The notes below the pieces were generated by a model, which saw nothing but the letters and a program-made list of their open reading frames with translations, did no database searches and was not told the DNA's origin. Shown one piece after another: positions 35,700 through 43,727 of a DNA stretch of 64,000 nt (positions are counted from its first letter, which is position 1; every line of letters begins with the position of its first letter). Position numbers and translations under genes: made by a program. The stretch comes from Amycolatopsis rubida (lineage in GTDB: Bacteria > Actinomycetota > Actinomycetes > Mycobacteriales > Pseudonocardiaceae). The DNA is taken from positions 62,001-126,000 of the forward strand of contig NZ_FOWC01000015.1 of NCBI RefSeq assembly GCF_900115345.1, in the 5' to 3' direction.

Positions 35700-36300
35700 G
35701 GCAATCCCTGCTACGGACCCCGCGCATGAACCGCTGATCCCGGAATGGATGCACGACGAACTCGTCCAACGGCGTGCCGCCGAACGCACCTCCCGGAGCG
35801 CCGGCAAAACCCAGCGGACACCCGAAGACGGACGTGCATGTTCCGGGGCAGGGTGCTGTGTCCATGCGGCCGGCCGAGCACCGCCAACCGCGGCCGACCG
35901 GACAAGTACGGGGGCCATCGGAAGACGCTGTACTTGCGAGAGGACGCGATCCCTGCCTCGGTCGGAGGGCTTCTCTCCGATCGGCTGTTCGGGCCAGACC
36001 GGTGCGGAAGATCAGCAGGCGAAGCACAGAGAGGCCGAACTCAAGCGGCTCCGTCAAGCACTTGATCACCTGGCGAAAAAGCAGGCTTCTCGGCTGGAGC
36101 AAGCAGCGGACGACCCGTTCACGAAGGCGCTCCGCGAGAAGTACGACAAGCTCGAACACGAGCGCGCGCAGATGGTTGCCGAGTTCGACGCGCTGCGCGA
36201 GGCGGAAGCGGCCGCGCCTAAGCGCCCGAAGGCGGAGGACGTCGGCCTTCTCGGCGCAGCGCCCCGGCTGGTCTCGACCTCGCGAAGGCCCCCCGCGGAT
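35700..36300 (+). pseudogene. Decayed large serine recombinase (C-terminal half)
   Basis: Read across two plus-strand frames, the region keeps the C-terminal architecture of a phage/ICE-type large serine recombinase. First come a WMHDELVQRRAAERT piece and then, in another frame, the zinc-ribbon start FRGRVLCPCGR with LYLREDAI. Back in the first frame is a coiled-coil segment with ELKRLRQALDHLAKKQ, DDPFTKALREKYDKLEHER and VAEFDALREAEAA. The catalytic Ser domain is missing and at least two frameshifts are needed. It ends about 120 bases from a tRNA gene, the usual integration target, which suggests that the accessory region was once mobile. Confidence 0.65.
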
Positions 36301-36423
36301 CTGCTCATGGCCCTTTTGAGGCAGGAAGCGCTGCCCGCGATCGCGAGTGCGGCGAAGAGGACCACTGAAGTGACGAATCGAACCGGGACCGGCTTGACCG
36401 CGTCCGGCGGGGATTTCCGACGG

Positions 36424-36497
36424 TGCCCCCGGTGAGATTCGAACTCACACTGGACGGGTTTTGAATCCGTTGCCTCTGCCAGTTGGGCTACGGGGGC
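36424..36497 (-). tRNA. tRNA with anticodon CAA (annotates as tRNA-Leu), short variable loop
   Basis: The minus strand folds as a 74-base tRNA. The acceptor stem is GCCCCCG/CGGGGGC with discriminator A, and the T-arm is GTGAG-TTCGAAT-CTCAC. The anticodon loop is TTCAAAA, giving anticodon CAA (Leu, UUG). The anticodon stem closes with an A-C mismatch. The variable loop is only about five bases, whereas bacterial leucine tRNAs normally have a long variable arm. CCA is not encoded. The position immediately beside a pdtaR-type gene matches the arrangement in other actinobacteria. Confidence 0.87.
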
Positions 36498-36693
36498 GCA
36501 GTGCCGGAAACTTTACGGGACCCGCCCCTCCAGCCCCAGACCGGGTCCGGTGATCGACTGGGGGCCGGGGCTGGGTGTCGCCCGCCACTTCGTGGTGAAC
36601 GCCATCGTGGGATCTGGATCGGTCCCGGTACGCTGGGCTCTCGCGGGTGACCGCGTGTCGAAGACGTCCCGCCGAGCCTTCAGGAGGACACCG

Positions 36694-37305
36694 GTGACCG
36701 AACAGGCTGCCGAGTCGAACGGCGCCGCCGGCGTGCCGCAGCGACGGGTGCTCGTCGCGGAAGACGAGGCGCTCATCCGGCTCGACCTGGTGGAAATGCT
36801 GCGCGAAGAGGGCTACGAGGTGGTCGGCGAGGCCGGCGACGGCGAGGAGGCCATCGCGCTGGCCACCGACCTCAAGCCGGACCTCGTGATCCTCGACGTC
36901 AAGATGCCGAAGCTCGACGGCATCGAGGCGGCCGCGCGGATCACCGGCGACCGGATCGCGCCGGTCGTCATTCTCACCGCGTTCAGCCAGCGCGACCTCG
37001 TCGAACGGGCCCGCGACGCGGGCACCATGGCCTACCTGGTGAAACCGTTCGCCAAACGCGACCTCGTGCCCGCCATCGAGCTGGCCGTCAGCCGGTTCTC
37101 CGAGCTGCAGGCCCTTGAGGCCGAGGTCGCCGGGCTCACCGACCGGCTTGAGACCCGCAAGGTCATCGACCGGGCGAAGGGCCTGCTGATGAGCCGCCAG
37201 GGGCTCACCGAACCGGACGCGTTCCGCTGGATCCAGCGCACCGCGATGGACCGGCGCACCACGATGAAGGCCGTCGCCGAGGCGGTCGTGGAAAGCATCG
37301 GCTGA
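36694..37305 (+). CDS. pdtaR: ANTAR-domain response regulator (PdtaR-like)
   Basis: A 203-residue response regulator that binds RNA, not DNA. The receiver domain has acidic residues EDE near 23-25, the phosphorylated Asp68 (VILDVKMP), Thr95 and Lys117. The ANTAR domain covers about 143-198 (ETRKVIDRAKGLLMSRQGLTEPDAFRWIQ). Length and gene neighbourhood (tRNA before; polA, rpsA, coaE after) match Rv1626 of M. tuberculosis, whose partner kinase PdtaS is encoded elsewhere. ANTAR proteins act as antiterminators by binding paired hairpins. GTG at 36694 follows AGGAGG; the frame opens 144 bases earlier without a site. Confidence 0.93.
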   Translation: MTEQAAESNGAAGVPQRRVLVAEDEALIRLDLVEMLREEGYEVVGEAGDGEEAIALATDLKPDLVILDVKMPKLDGIEAAARITGDRIAPVVILTAFSQRDLVERARDAGTMAYLVKPFAKRDLVPAIELAVSRFSELQALEAEVAGLTDRLETRKVIDRAKGLLMSRQGLTEPDAFRWIQRTAMDRRTTMKAVAEAVVESIG

Positions 37306-37325
37306 GCAACCGGCAAGCATCCCAG

Positions 37326-37360
37326 AAGCGGGCGTGGCCAGGGGGTCGCGCCCGCTTTTT
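37326..37360 (+). terminator. Intrinsic terminator after pdtaR
   Basis: AAGCGGGCG (37326-37334) pairs perfectly with CGCCCGCTT (37349-37357), followed by a run of five T. It lies 20 bases after the pdtaR stop. Confidence 0.85.
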
Positions 37361-37905
37361 CGTTGCCCGGCACACCGGAAACGCCGGAAACCGTGCCGGA
37401 GCGTGACCGTCCGGCCCCGGAGTGCGCTCCCGTCCAGCGGGACTCCCTCCGGTGCGCCGCGTCCGGCCCGGCTCGCCGGGTCGCGCCGAAACCTGGTCGA
37501 CGACCAGGGAAAACCCTGGTCCGGCATCGATGCCGGACCCACCCGTGCGGGTTGATCTCCCCTGCGCGAAAGGGCAAGGTTGCTACCTTGGAGGCCGGGG
37601 GATCGTGGTGTCGGTCACGATGACGGAGGGGATGTTCCTAGACTGCCCCCATCGATCGGACGTCAGGTCAAGGTCCTTTCGAGGGGTGCTCGGACACGAA
37701 GAGTCATTCACTCGGTCGTTGCAATCAGACGATCGAGTGTAAATCGTCCGTTAATTCTCGTGACGACCGTCACGATGTGGATACAAGACTCGCTGTGACT
37801 CTGTGCAACACCTCACCCGGCGGCTACGTTCAGCGCCCAGTCGAAGTCCCACGCAGGGACCCGCCGTTCCCCCGGGAGCGTGGCGGGTGGCATTTGGAGG
37901 AACGA
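37361..37905 (+). promoter_or_regulatory. Upstream region of the livKHMGF operon
   Basis: About 545 bases without a gene. The stretch 37700-37800 is AT-rich and contains a perfect inverted repeat TCGTGAC-GACC-GTCACGA (37759-37776) and a weaker one, GACGAT-N9-ATCGTC (about 37727-37747). Either could be an operator for the transporter operon. A TACAAG at about 37793 may be a -10 element. GGAGG precedes the livK GTG. Confidence 0.45.
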
Positions 37906-39111
37906 GTGCAGAGAGCACGACTCACTAAGGTCATCGTGCTGGCCGCGGCGGGAGTCATCTCCCTTGGCGCCTGCTCGGCGCGGACCGGCGGTGACTCGGG
38001 TGGCGACAGCGGCGCGCCGCAGGCCGCGGCCCCGTCGGCGGCGGCGAACGCGGCGGACCCGGCGGGAGACGGCAAGGCGCAGTGCGCGCCGACCTCGATC
38101 GCCTACGCCGGCACGATCAACGGCGCGAACGCGGCCCTGGGCCAGAACATCCTCAAGGGCGCGAAGCTGGCGGTCGACCAGCACAACAAGGCCAACCCGG
38201 GCTGCCAGGTCAAGCTCGCGGAGTTCGACACCGAGGGCACCCCGGACAAGGCGCCGGGCATCGTGACCCAGATCGTCAACACCCCGGGCATCATCGGCGT
38301 CATCGGCCTCCCGTTCTCGGGCGAGTCGAAGGCCGCGGGCAACATCTTCAACTCCGCGGGCCTGGTCGCCGTGACCCCGTCCGCGACGAACCCGTCGCTC
38401 GCCCAGAACGGCTGGAAGACCTTCTTCCGCGCACTGGGCAACGACAACGCGCAGGGCCCGGCCGCCGCGAAGTTCATCACCGGCGAGCTCAAGGCGAACA
38501 AGGTCTGCGTGATCGAGGACGACTCCGAGTACGGCACCGGCCTCGCCGCCTCGACCGTCAAGGCGCTCGGCGGCAAGGCGAGCTGCCAGGACAAGGTCAA
38601 GACGAAGCAGACCGACTTCTCCGCCGTGGTCAACAAGATCAAGAACGAGAAACCGGACGCGATCTTCTACTCGGGCTACTACCAGGAAGCCGCTCCGTTC
38701 GCGCAGCAGCTGAACGACGCGGGCGTCAAGGCCAAGTTCGTCGGCCCGGACGGCGTGAAGGACGACCTGTTCGTCAAGGGCGCCGGCGACGCCGCGGCCA
38801 ACGCGTACTTCACCTGCCCCTGCGTGCCCGCCGACCAGTTCACCAAGTTCACCGACGCCTACAAGGCGGCGACCGGCGTCGACCCGGGCACCTACTCGCC
38901 CGAGGCCTACGACGTCGCGACGATCCTGCTGAAGGGCATCGACGCCGGCAAGAAGGACCGCGCCGGACTGCTGGACTTCGTGAAGACCTACGACGGCCAG
39001 GGCATCACGAAGCACTTCAAGTGGGACGACCACGGCGAGCTCGCCGCGACCACCGTGTGGACCTACAAGGTGGAGAACGGAAAGATCGTCCGCAACACCG
39101 AGATCAAGTAG
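37906..39111 (+). CDS. livK: Branched-chain amino acid ABC transporter substrate-binding lipoprotein
   Basis: A 401-residue lipoprotein with basic N-terminus, hydrophobic stretch and lipobox around Cys23 (SLGACS), followed by a Gly/Ser/Ala linker to about residue 55. The mature part is the Peripla_BP_6 fold (TINGANAALGQNILKGAKLAVDQHN, then GVIGLPFSGESKAAG). It captures leucine, isoleucine, valine or related solutes for the permeases encoded next. GTG at 37906 has GGAGG six bases ahead. Codon use here is strongly biased to G/C-ending codons with long AAG runs, as expected of a highly expressed gene. Confidence 0.92.
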   Translation: MQRARLTKVIVLAAAGVISLGACSARTGGDSGGDSGAPQAAAPSAAANAADPAGDGKAQCAPTSIAYAGTINGANAALGQNILKGAKLAVDQHNKANPGCQVKLAEFDTEGTPDKAPGIVTQIVNTPGIIGVIGLPFSGESKAAGNIFNSAGLVAVTPSATNPSLAQNGWKTFFRALGNDNAQGPAAAKFITGELKANKVCVIEDDSEYGTGLAASTVKALGGKASCQDKVKTKQTDFSAVVNKIKNEKPDAIFYSGYYQEAAPFAQQLNDAGVKAKFVGPDGVKDDLFVKGAGDAAANAYFTCPCVPADQFTKFTDAYKAATGVDPGTYSPEAYDVATILLKGIDAGKKDRAGLLDFVKTYDGQGITKHFKWDDHGELAATTVWTYKVENGKIVRNTEIK

Positions 39112-39199
39112 CTCACCGCTTTCGGTTCCAGTACCGGGGTGCGGGCCAGGCGGCGAGATCCCGCCGCGCCCGCACCCCGGACCCACATGGAGAACTAGT

Positions 39200-40219
39200 G
39201 TGTCGATGACCCCTGACCTCAGTTCGCTCGTCCTCGCGCAGGGCGGCGGCAGCTGGATCACCTTCGATGTGAATTCGTTCCTGAACCAGTTCTGGGACAA
39301 CACGATCGACGGCCTGTCCTACGGCAGCATCTACGCGCTCGTGGCGTTGGGCTACACCCTCGTCTACGGCGTGCTCAAACTCATCAACTTCGCCCACTCC
39401 GAGGTGTTCATCTACGGCGCCTACGCGACGTGGTTCACCTTCTACGGCTTGGGTTTCCGTCCCGGTGCGACCCCGGACCTGCCGATCTTCGAGCTGATCG
39501 GCTTCCTGCTGCTCGCGCTCATCGCGTCGATGGCGGTGTCCGGCGGCACCGCGGTCGTCCTGGAACGCGTGGCCTACCGGCCGCTGCGCAAACGCAAGGC
39601 GCCCCGGCTGGTCTTCCTGATCACCGCGATCGGCGCCTCGTTCGTGCTGCAGCAGATCCTGTTCATCTGGCGCGGCGGCAACCCGGAGAACAGCATCCGG
39701 CTGCTGCGCAACGACGAGGTCTTCACGATCTTCGGCGGCAGCGTCACGATCGTCACCATCATCACCGTGGTGGCGTCGATCCTGCTGATGGTCGGCACGG
39801 ACATGTTCGTCAACCGCACCAAGTTCGGCCGCGGCATCCGCGCGGTCGCGCAGGACCCGGACACCGCGACGCTGATGGGCGTCAACAAGGAACGCGTCAT
39901 CACGCTGACGTTCCTCATCGGCGGTCTGCTGGCCGGTGCGGCGGCGCTGTTCTACATGATGAAGATCCCGCAGGGCGCCTCCTACCAGGGCGGTTTCATC
40001 CTCGGCATCAAAGCGTTCACCGCCGCGGTGCTTGGCGGCATCGGCAACCTGCGCGGCGCGCTGCTGGGCGGCCTGCTCCTCGGGGTCGTGGAGAACTACG
40101 GGCAGTCCTTGTTCGGCGGCGCGTGGCGCGACGTCGTCGCGTTCGCCCTGCTGGTGCTGATCCTGATGTTCCGCCCGACCGGCATTCTCGGCGAATCGCT
40201 CGGAAAGGCCCGGGTATGA
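39200..40219 (+). CDS. livH: Branched-chain amino acid ABC transporter permease LivH
   Basis: A 339-residue inner-membrane protein with about eight transmembrane helices. The segment DGLSYGSIYALVALGYTLVYGVLKLINFAH near the start is the LivH signature. GIRAVAQDPDTATLMGVN is the cytoplasmic coupling loop for the ATPases. An N-terminal extension of about 35 residues precedes the first helix. GTG at 39200 follows GGAGAA; an ATG two codons later is also possible. The 3' end overlaps livM as ATGA. Confidence 0.92.
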   Translation: MSMTPDLSSLVLAQGGGSWITFDVNSFLNQFWDNTIDGLSYGSIYALVALGYTLVYGVLKLINFAHSEVFIYGAYATWFTFYGLGFRPGATPDLPIFELIGFLLLALIASMAVSGGTAVVLERVAYRPLRKRKAPRLVFLITAIGASFVLQQILFIWRGGNPENSIRLLRNDEVFTIFGGSVTIVTIITVVASILLMVGTDMFVNRTKFGRGIRAVAQDPDTATLMGVNKERVITLTFLIGGLLAGAAALFYMMKIPQGASYQGGFILGIKAFTAAVLGGIGNLRGALLGGLLLGVVENYGQSLFGGAWRDVVAFALLVLILMFRPTGILGESLGKARV

Positions 40220-41361
40220 CGACGACTACGACGCCGCCCGCCGCACCGGCGAAGACGCGCCGCCGTCCGGTTTCGGACTGGTGGAACAGGCTGTCCCGGG
40301 TTCAGCAGTGGGGGGTGCTCATCCCGCTGGTGGCGCTGGTCTACCTGCTGCCGGTGCTGAATCCGCCGCTGATCACCACCCAGCCCGGGTACGACTTCCC
40401 GATCGCGATGTTCGAGGTGGCCCGCTACGCGCTGGTCGCCATCGGGCTCAACATCGTGGTCGGCCAAGCGGGTCTGCTCGACCTCGGCTACGTCGGGTTC
40501 TTCGCCATCGGCGCCTACGTGATGGCGCTGTTCACGAGCCCGGACTCGTCGCTGGCGAAGCTGCCGTTCCTCGTCGTGCTGCCGATCGCGATGGTGGTCA
40601 CGATGATCTTCGGGGTGATCCTGGGGACGCCGACGCTGCGGTTGCGCGGCGACTACCTGGCGATCGTCACGCTGGGCTTCGGCGAGATCGTGCGCCTGCT
40701 GGCCGACAACATCGACCCGCTGCGCGGCAACCGCGGCTTCCAGGGCGTCGGGCATCCGCCGGGCTCGAAGGCCGACGGCAGCCCGCTGTTCAACAACACC
40801 GACGGCATCCCGTGGTACTGGCTCTGCGTCACGATCATCATCGTGATCCTCTTCGTCGTCGGGAACCTGGAGCGCAGCCGCGTCGGCCGCGCGTGGGTCG
40901 CGATCCGCGACGACGAGGACGCGGCCGAGATCATGGGCGTGCCGACGTTCAAGTTCAAGATCTGGGCGTTCGTCGGCGGTGCCGCGGTCGGCGGTCTCTC
41001 CGGCGCGCTGTACGCGGGACAATTGGGCTTCGTGAACAACCAGAAGTTCGACGTGGTGACGTCGATGCTGTTCCTGGCCGCGGTCATTCTCGGCGGCGCG
41101 GGCAACAAGGTCGGCGTGCTGCTGGGCGCGATCGTGGTGGCGTACGTGCCGCTGCGGTTCCAGCAGATCGCGGAGTACAAGTACCTGATCTTCGGGCTGG
41201 CGCTGATCATCCTGATGATCTTTCGCCCGCAGGGCCTGCTCGGCGCGCGGCAGCGGCTGCTCGCCTACGGCAGGCAGGCCTACCAGCGGCTGCTCGGCAA
41301 GGGCGAGCAGGTCAGCAGCGACGGTTCGCTGGCCACCGACAATCCGGGGGAGAAGGCATGA
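40216..41361 (+). CDS. livM: Branched-chain amino acid ABC transporter permease LivM
   Basis: A 381-residue membrane permease, partner of LivH in the heterodimeric channel. LNIVVGQAGLLDLGYVGFFAIGAY near residue 75 and LRGDYLAIVTLGFGEIVRL are LivM signatures. AIRDDEDAAEIMGV is the ATPase-coupling loop. The start codon overlaps the livH stop by four bases, and its stop overlaps livG in the same way, so all three are translationally coupled. The first 40 residues and last 35 are polar and presumably cytoplasmic. Confidence 0.92.
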   Translation: MTTTTTPPAAPAKTRRRPVSDWWNRLSRVQQWGVLIPLVALVYLLPVLNPPLITTQPGYDFPIAMFEVARYALVAIGLNIVVGQAGLLDLGYVGFFAIGAYVMALFTSPDSSLAKLPFLVVLPIAMVVTMIFGVILGTPTLRLRGDYLAIVTLGFGEIVRLLADNIDPLRGNRGFQGVGHPPGSKADGSPLFNNTDGIPWYWLCVTIIIVILFVVGNLERSRVGRAWVAIRDDEDAAEIMGVPTFKFKIWAFVGGAAVGGLSGALYAGQLGFVNNQKFDVVTSMLFLAAVILGGAGNKVGVLLGAIVVAYVPLRFQQIAEYKYLIFGLALIILMIFRPQGLLGARQRLLAYGRQAYQRLLGKGEQVSSDGSLATDNPGEKA

Positions 41362-42287
41362 CGGTCCCTGGCAACGGAAACGGGCCGGAGGTCCCGGCCG
41401 AAGGCGGCCTCGTGGCCGAGGTCGCGAACATGACCGCCGAGGAACTCGCCGAGCACGAGGCCGAGGTCGCCGAGGTCGTCGCGCCGGACCGGGAGATCCG
41501 GGCCGATTACGGGCAGACGCTGCTCAAGGTCGACGACGTCACCGTCCGCTTCGGCGGGCTGGTGGCGCTGGACTCGGTGTCCTTCGAGATCCGGCGCGGC
41601 GAGATTCTCGGCCTGATCGGGCCGAACGGCGCGGGCAAGACGACCTGCTTCAACGCGATGACCGGCGTCTACCGGCCGTCGTCGGGACAGGTGCTGCTCG
41701 AAGACAAGCCGCTCGGCAAGACGTCGCGGCACGGGATCACCCAGCTCGGCATTGCCAGGACGTTCCAGAACATCCGGCTGTTCTCCGAGATGACCGCGCT
41801 GGAGAACGTGGTCGTCGGCACCGACGCACGGCACAGGACGAGCCTGCTCGGCGCCCTCCTGCGAGTCCCGCGGCACCACCGCGAGGAGAAGCAGGCGATC
41901 GAGAAAGCCATGGCGCTGCTGGAATTCGTCGGCATCGCCGACCGGGCCGCGGACCGGGCGAAGAACCTGCCGTACGGCTATCAGCGGCGGCTGGAGATCG
42001 CGCGGGCGCTGGCCACCGAGCCGAAGCTGCTGTGCCTCGACGAGCCTGCCGCCGGGTTCAACCCGGCGGAGAAGGAAGAGCTCATGGGGCTGATCCGGAC
42101 GATCCGCGACGACGGCTACACCGTCCTGCTGATCGAACACGACATGAAGCTCGTCATGGGCGTCACCGACCGGATCGTGGTGCTGGAGTTCGGCAAGAAG
42201 ATCGCCGACGGGCTGCCCTCCGAGATCCGGGAGAACCCCGCCGTGATCGCCGCTTACCTGGGAGTTCCCGACGATGACGTTGCTTGA
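41358..42287 (+). CDS. livG: Branched-chain amino acid ABC transporter ATP-binding protein LivG
   Basis: A 309-residue ATPase. Walker A is GPNGAGKT and Walker B is LLCLDEPAAG. The signature is degenerate (LPYGYQRRLEIARAL), as is normal in LivG. The H-loop follows in LLIEHDMKLVM. An acidic N-terminal extension of about 45 residues (AEELAEHEAEVAEVV) precedes the ABC domain and is unusual for the family. It drives the LivHM channel together with LivF, whose gene overlaps by 14 bases. Confidence 0.92.
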   Translation: MTVPGNGNGPEVPAEGGLVAEVANMTAEELAEHEAEVAEVVAPDREIRADYGQTLLKVDDVTVRFGGLVALDSVSFEIRRGEILGLIGPNGAGKTTCFNAMTGVYRPSSGQVLLEDKPLGKTSRHGITQLGIARTFQNIRLFSEMTALENVVVGTDARHRTSLLGALLRVPRHHREEKQAIEKAMALLEFVGIADRAADRAKNLPYGYQRRLEIARALATEPKLLCLDEPAAGFNPAEKEELMGLIRTIRDDGYTVLLIEHDMKLVMGVTDRIVVLEFGKKIADGLPSEIRENPAVIAAYLGVPDDDVA

Positions 42288-42987
42288 GCTTTCCGACGTT
42301 TCCGTCCACTACGGACGGATCCAGGCCGTGTCCGGGCTGTCGATCACGGTCAACGAGGGCGAGATCGTCACCCTCATCGGGGCGAACGGGGCCGGCAAAT
42401 CGACCACGATGCGCGCGATTTCCGGCATCCGGCCGATTTCCGGCGGCTCCATTCGCTTCGACGGCGAGGACATTTCGCGGCTGCGCGGGGATGTGCGCGT
42501 GGTCCGCGGGATTTCGCAGGCGCCGGAGGGACGGGGGATTTTTCCCGGGATGACGGTGCTGGAGAATCTGGACATGGGCGCTTACGCGCGCAAGGACCGG
42601 AAGAATCTGCAGCCTGACTTCGACCGGGTGTTCGAGTTGTTTCCGCGGCTGGCTGAGCGGAAGACCCAGGTCGGCGGGACGATGTCCGGGGGTGAGCAGC
42701 AGATGCTCGCCATCGGGCGGGCGTTGATGGCCAAGCCTCGGCTGTTGCTGCTGGACGAGCCTTCGATGGGGTTGGCTCCGCAGTTCATTCAGCAGATTTT
42801 CCGGATTATCACGGAGATCAACCGGCAGGGGACTACGGTGCTGCTGGTCGAGCAGAACGCGCAGCAGGCGTTGTCCCGGGCGCATCGGGCTTATGTGCTG
42901 GAGACCGGGCAGATCACCAAGACTGGTACCGGGCAGGAATTGCTGGCTGATACCAGTATCAAGGAGGCTTATCTCGGGGTGGGGTGA
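42274..42987 (+). CDS. livF: Branched-chain amino acid ABC transporter ATP-binding protein LivF
   Basis: A 237-residue ATPase. Walker A is GANGAGKS, the signature is MSGGEQQMLAIGRAL, and Walker B is LLLDEPSMGLAP. The H-loop is replaced by VEQNAQQA, as usual in LivF. It completes the livKHMGF set. The start ATG lies inside the 3' end of livG. A strong inverted repeat follows at 43060. Confidence 0.92.
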   Translation: MTLLELSDVSVHYGRIQAVSGLSITVNEGEIVTLIGANGAGKSTTMRAISGIRPISGGSIRFDGEDISRLRGDVRVVRGISQAPEGRGIFPGMTVLENLDMGAYARKDRKNLQPDFDRVFELFPRLAERKTQVGGTMSGGEQQMLAIGRALMAKPRLLLLDEPSMGLAPQFIQQIFRIITEINRQGTTVLLVEQNAQQALSRAHRAYVLETGQITKTGTGQELLADTSIKEAYLGVG

Positions 42988-43059
42988 CTGCTCGTCGCCT
43001 GGCGGCGACATTGCGCCCCAGTGGTTGCGCGGGGCACCCCGAAGCTGATTGTGACGACG

Positions 43060-43112
43060 GCGCGGGGGTGCTTGTCGAGGCGGGAAAGATGCCTTGACAA
43101 GCACCCCCGCGC
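43060..43112. terminator. Long hairpin between convergent livF and thioesterase genes
   Basis: The arms 43060-43081 and 43091-43112 (22 bases each, one mismatch, starting GCGCGGGGGTGCTTGTC) enclose a nine-base loop. No T-run follows, but in GC-rich actinomycetes such hairpins act as bidirectional terminators. The site lies between two convergent genes. Confidence 0.7.
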
Positions 43113-43188
43113 CGCGTTCGTGGCTTCGTATCGGGGTGCGGGGGAGTGTGGCTGCCTGGTGAGCGGGGTGCGTTGCTGTGGCCGCGGG

Positions 43189-43210
43189 CCGTGAGGGGAA
43201 CCTTCACGGA
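43189..43210. repeat. Copy of the dispersed GTGAAGGGAACC repeat
   Basis: CCGTGAGGGGAACCTTCACGG is almost palindromic and sits a few bases beyond the thioesterase stop. It resembles the copies at 835 and 46789 and probably helps end transcription of the thioesterase gene. Confidence 0.45.
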
Positions 43211-43224
43211 TCTTTCACCGGGAA

Positions 43225-43665
43225 TCAGGCGCCTGGCGGACGGTCCCGGACGACGCAGGTGAGGCGCGCGGTGCAAGTACGGCGACCCTCGTCGTCCGTC
43301 AGCACAATCTCCGACGTGATCGTCCCCCGGCCGACATGCAGGGGGGTCGCCACTCCGGTCACGGTGCCGGAGCGGACCGCGCGGTGGTGGGTGCAGGACA
43401 GCTCCAGGCCCATCGCGGCGCGTTCGGGGCCCGCGTTCAACGCGGCCAGCACCGAGCCCAGTGCTTCGGCGACGGTGGCGTTCGCGCCGCCGTGCAGGAG
43501 TCCGTAGGGCTGGAGGTTGCCTTCGACGGGGATCGTTCCGACGACCCGATCGGGAGTCAGCTCCACGAGCTTCAGCCCGATCTTGTCGTTCAGCTGCTGG
43601 CCCGCGGCCGCGGGATCCATGCCCGCGAACTGGCCCGGCGTGATTTCCGCCGTCTGCTCGGTCAC
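43225..43665 (-). CDS. PaaI-like hot-dog thioesterase
   Basis: A 146-residue hot-dog fold acyl-CoA thioesterase of the PaaI/4HBT group. YGLLHGGANATVAEALGSVLA contains the HGG turn and the downstream Glu that activates water in this family, and GTVTGVATPLHVGRGTI is the second half of the fold. It hydrolyses a CoA thioester, often phenylacetyl- or hydroxybenzoyl-type. GTG follows GGAG. It is divergent from polA with only about 60 bases between the starts, so the two promoters overlap. Confidence 0.87.
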   Translation of the reverse strand: MTEQTAEITPGQFAGMDPAAAGQQLNDKIGLKLVELTPDRVVGTIPVEGNLQPYGLLHGGANATVAEALGSVLAALNAGPERAAMGLELSCTHHRAVRSGTVTGVATPLHVGRGTITSEIVLTDDEGRRTCTARLTCVVRDRPPGA

Positions 43666-43727
43666 TCTCTGCTCCTCAACCTATGCGACACGCAAGAGTG
43701 TCAGACCCTCACCCTAGACTCGCCCCC

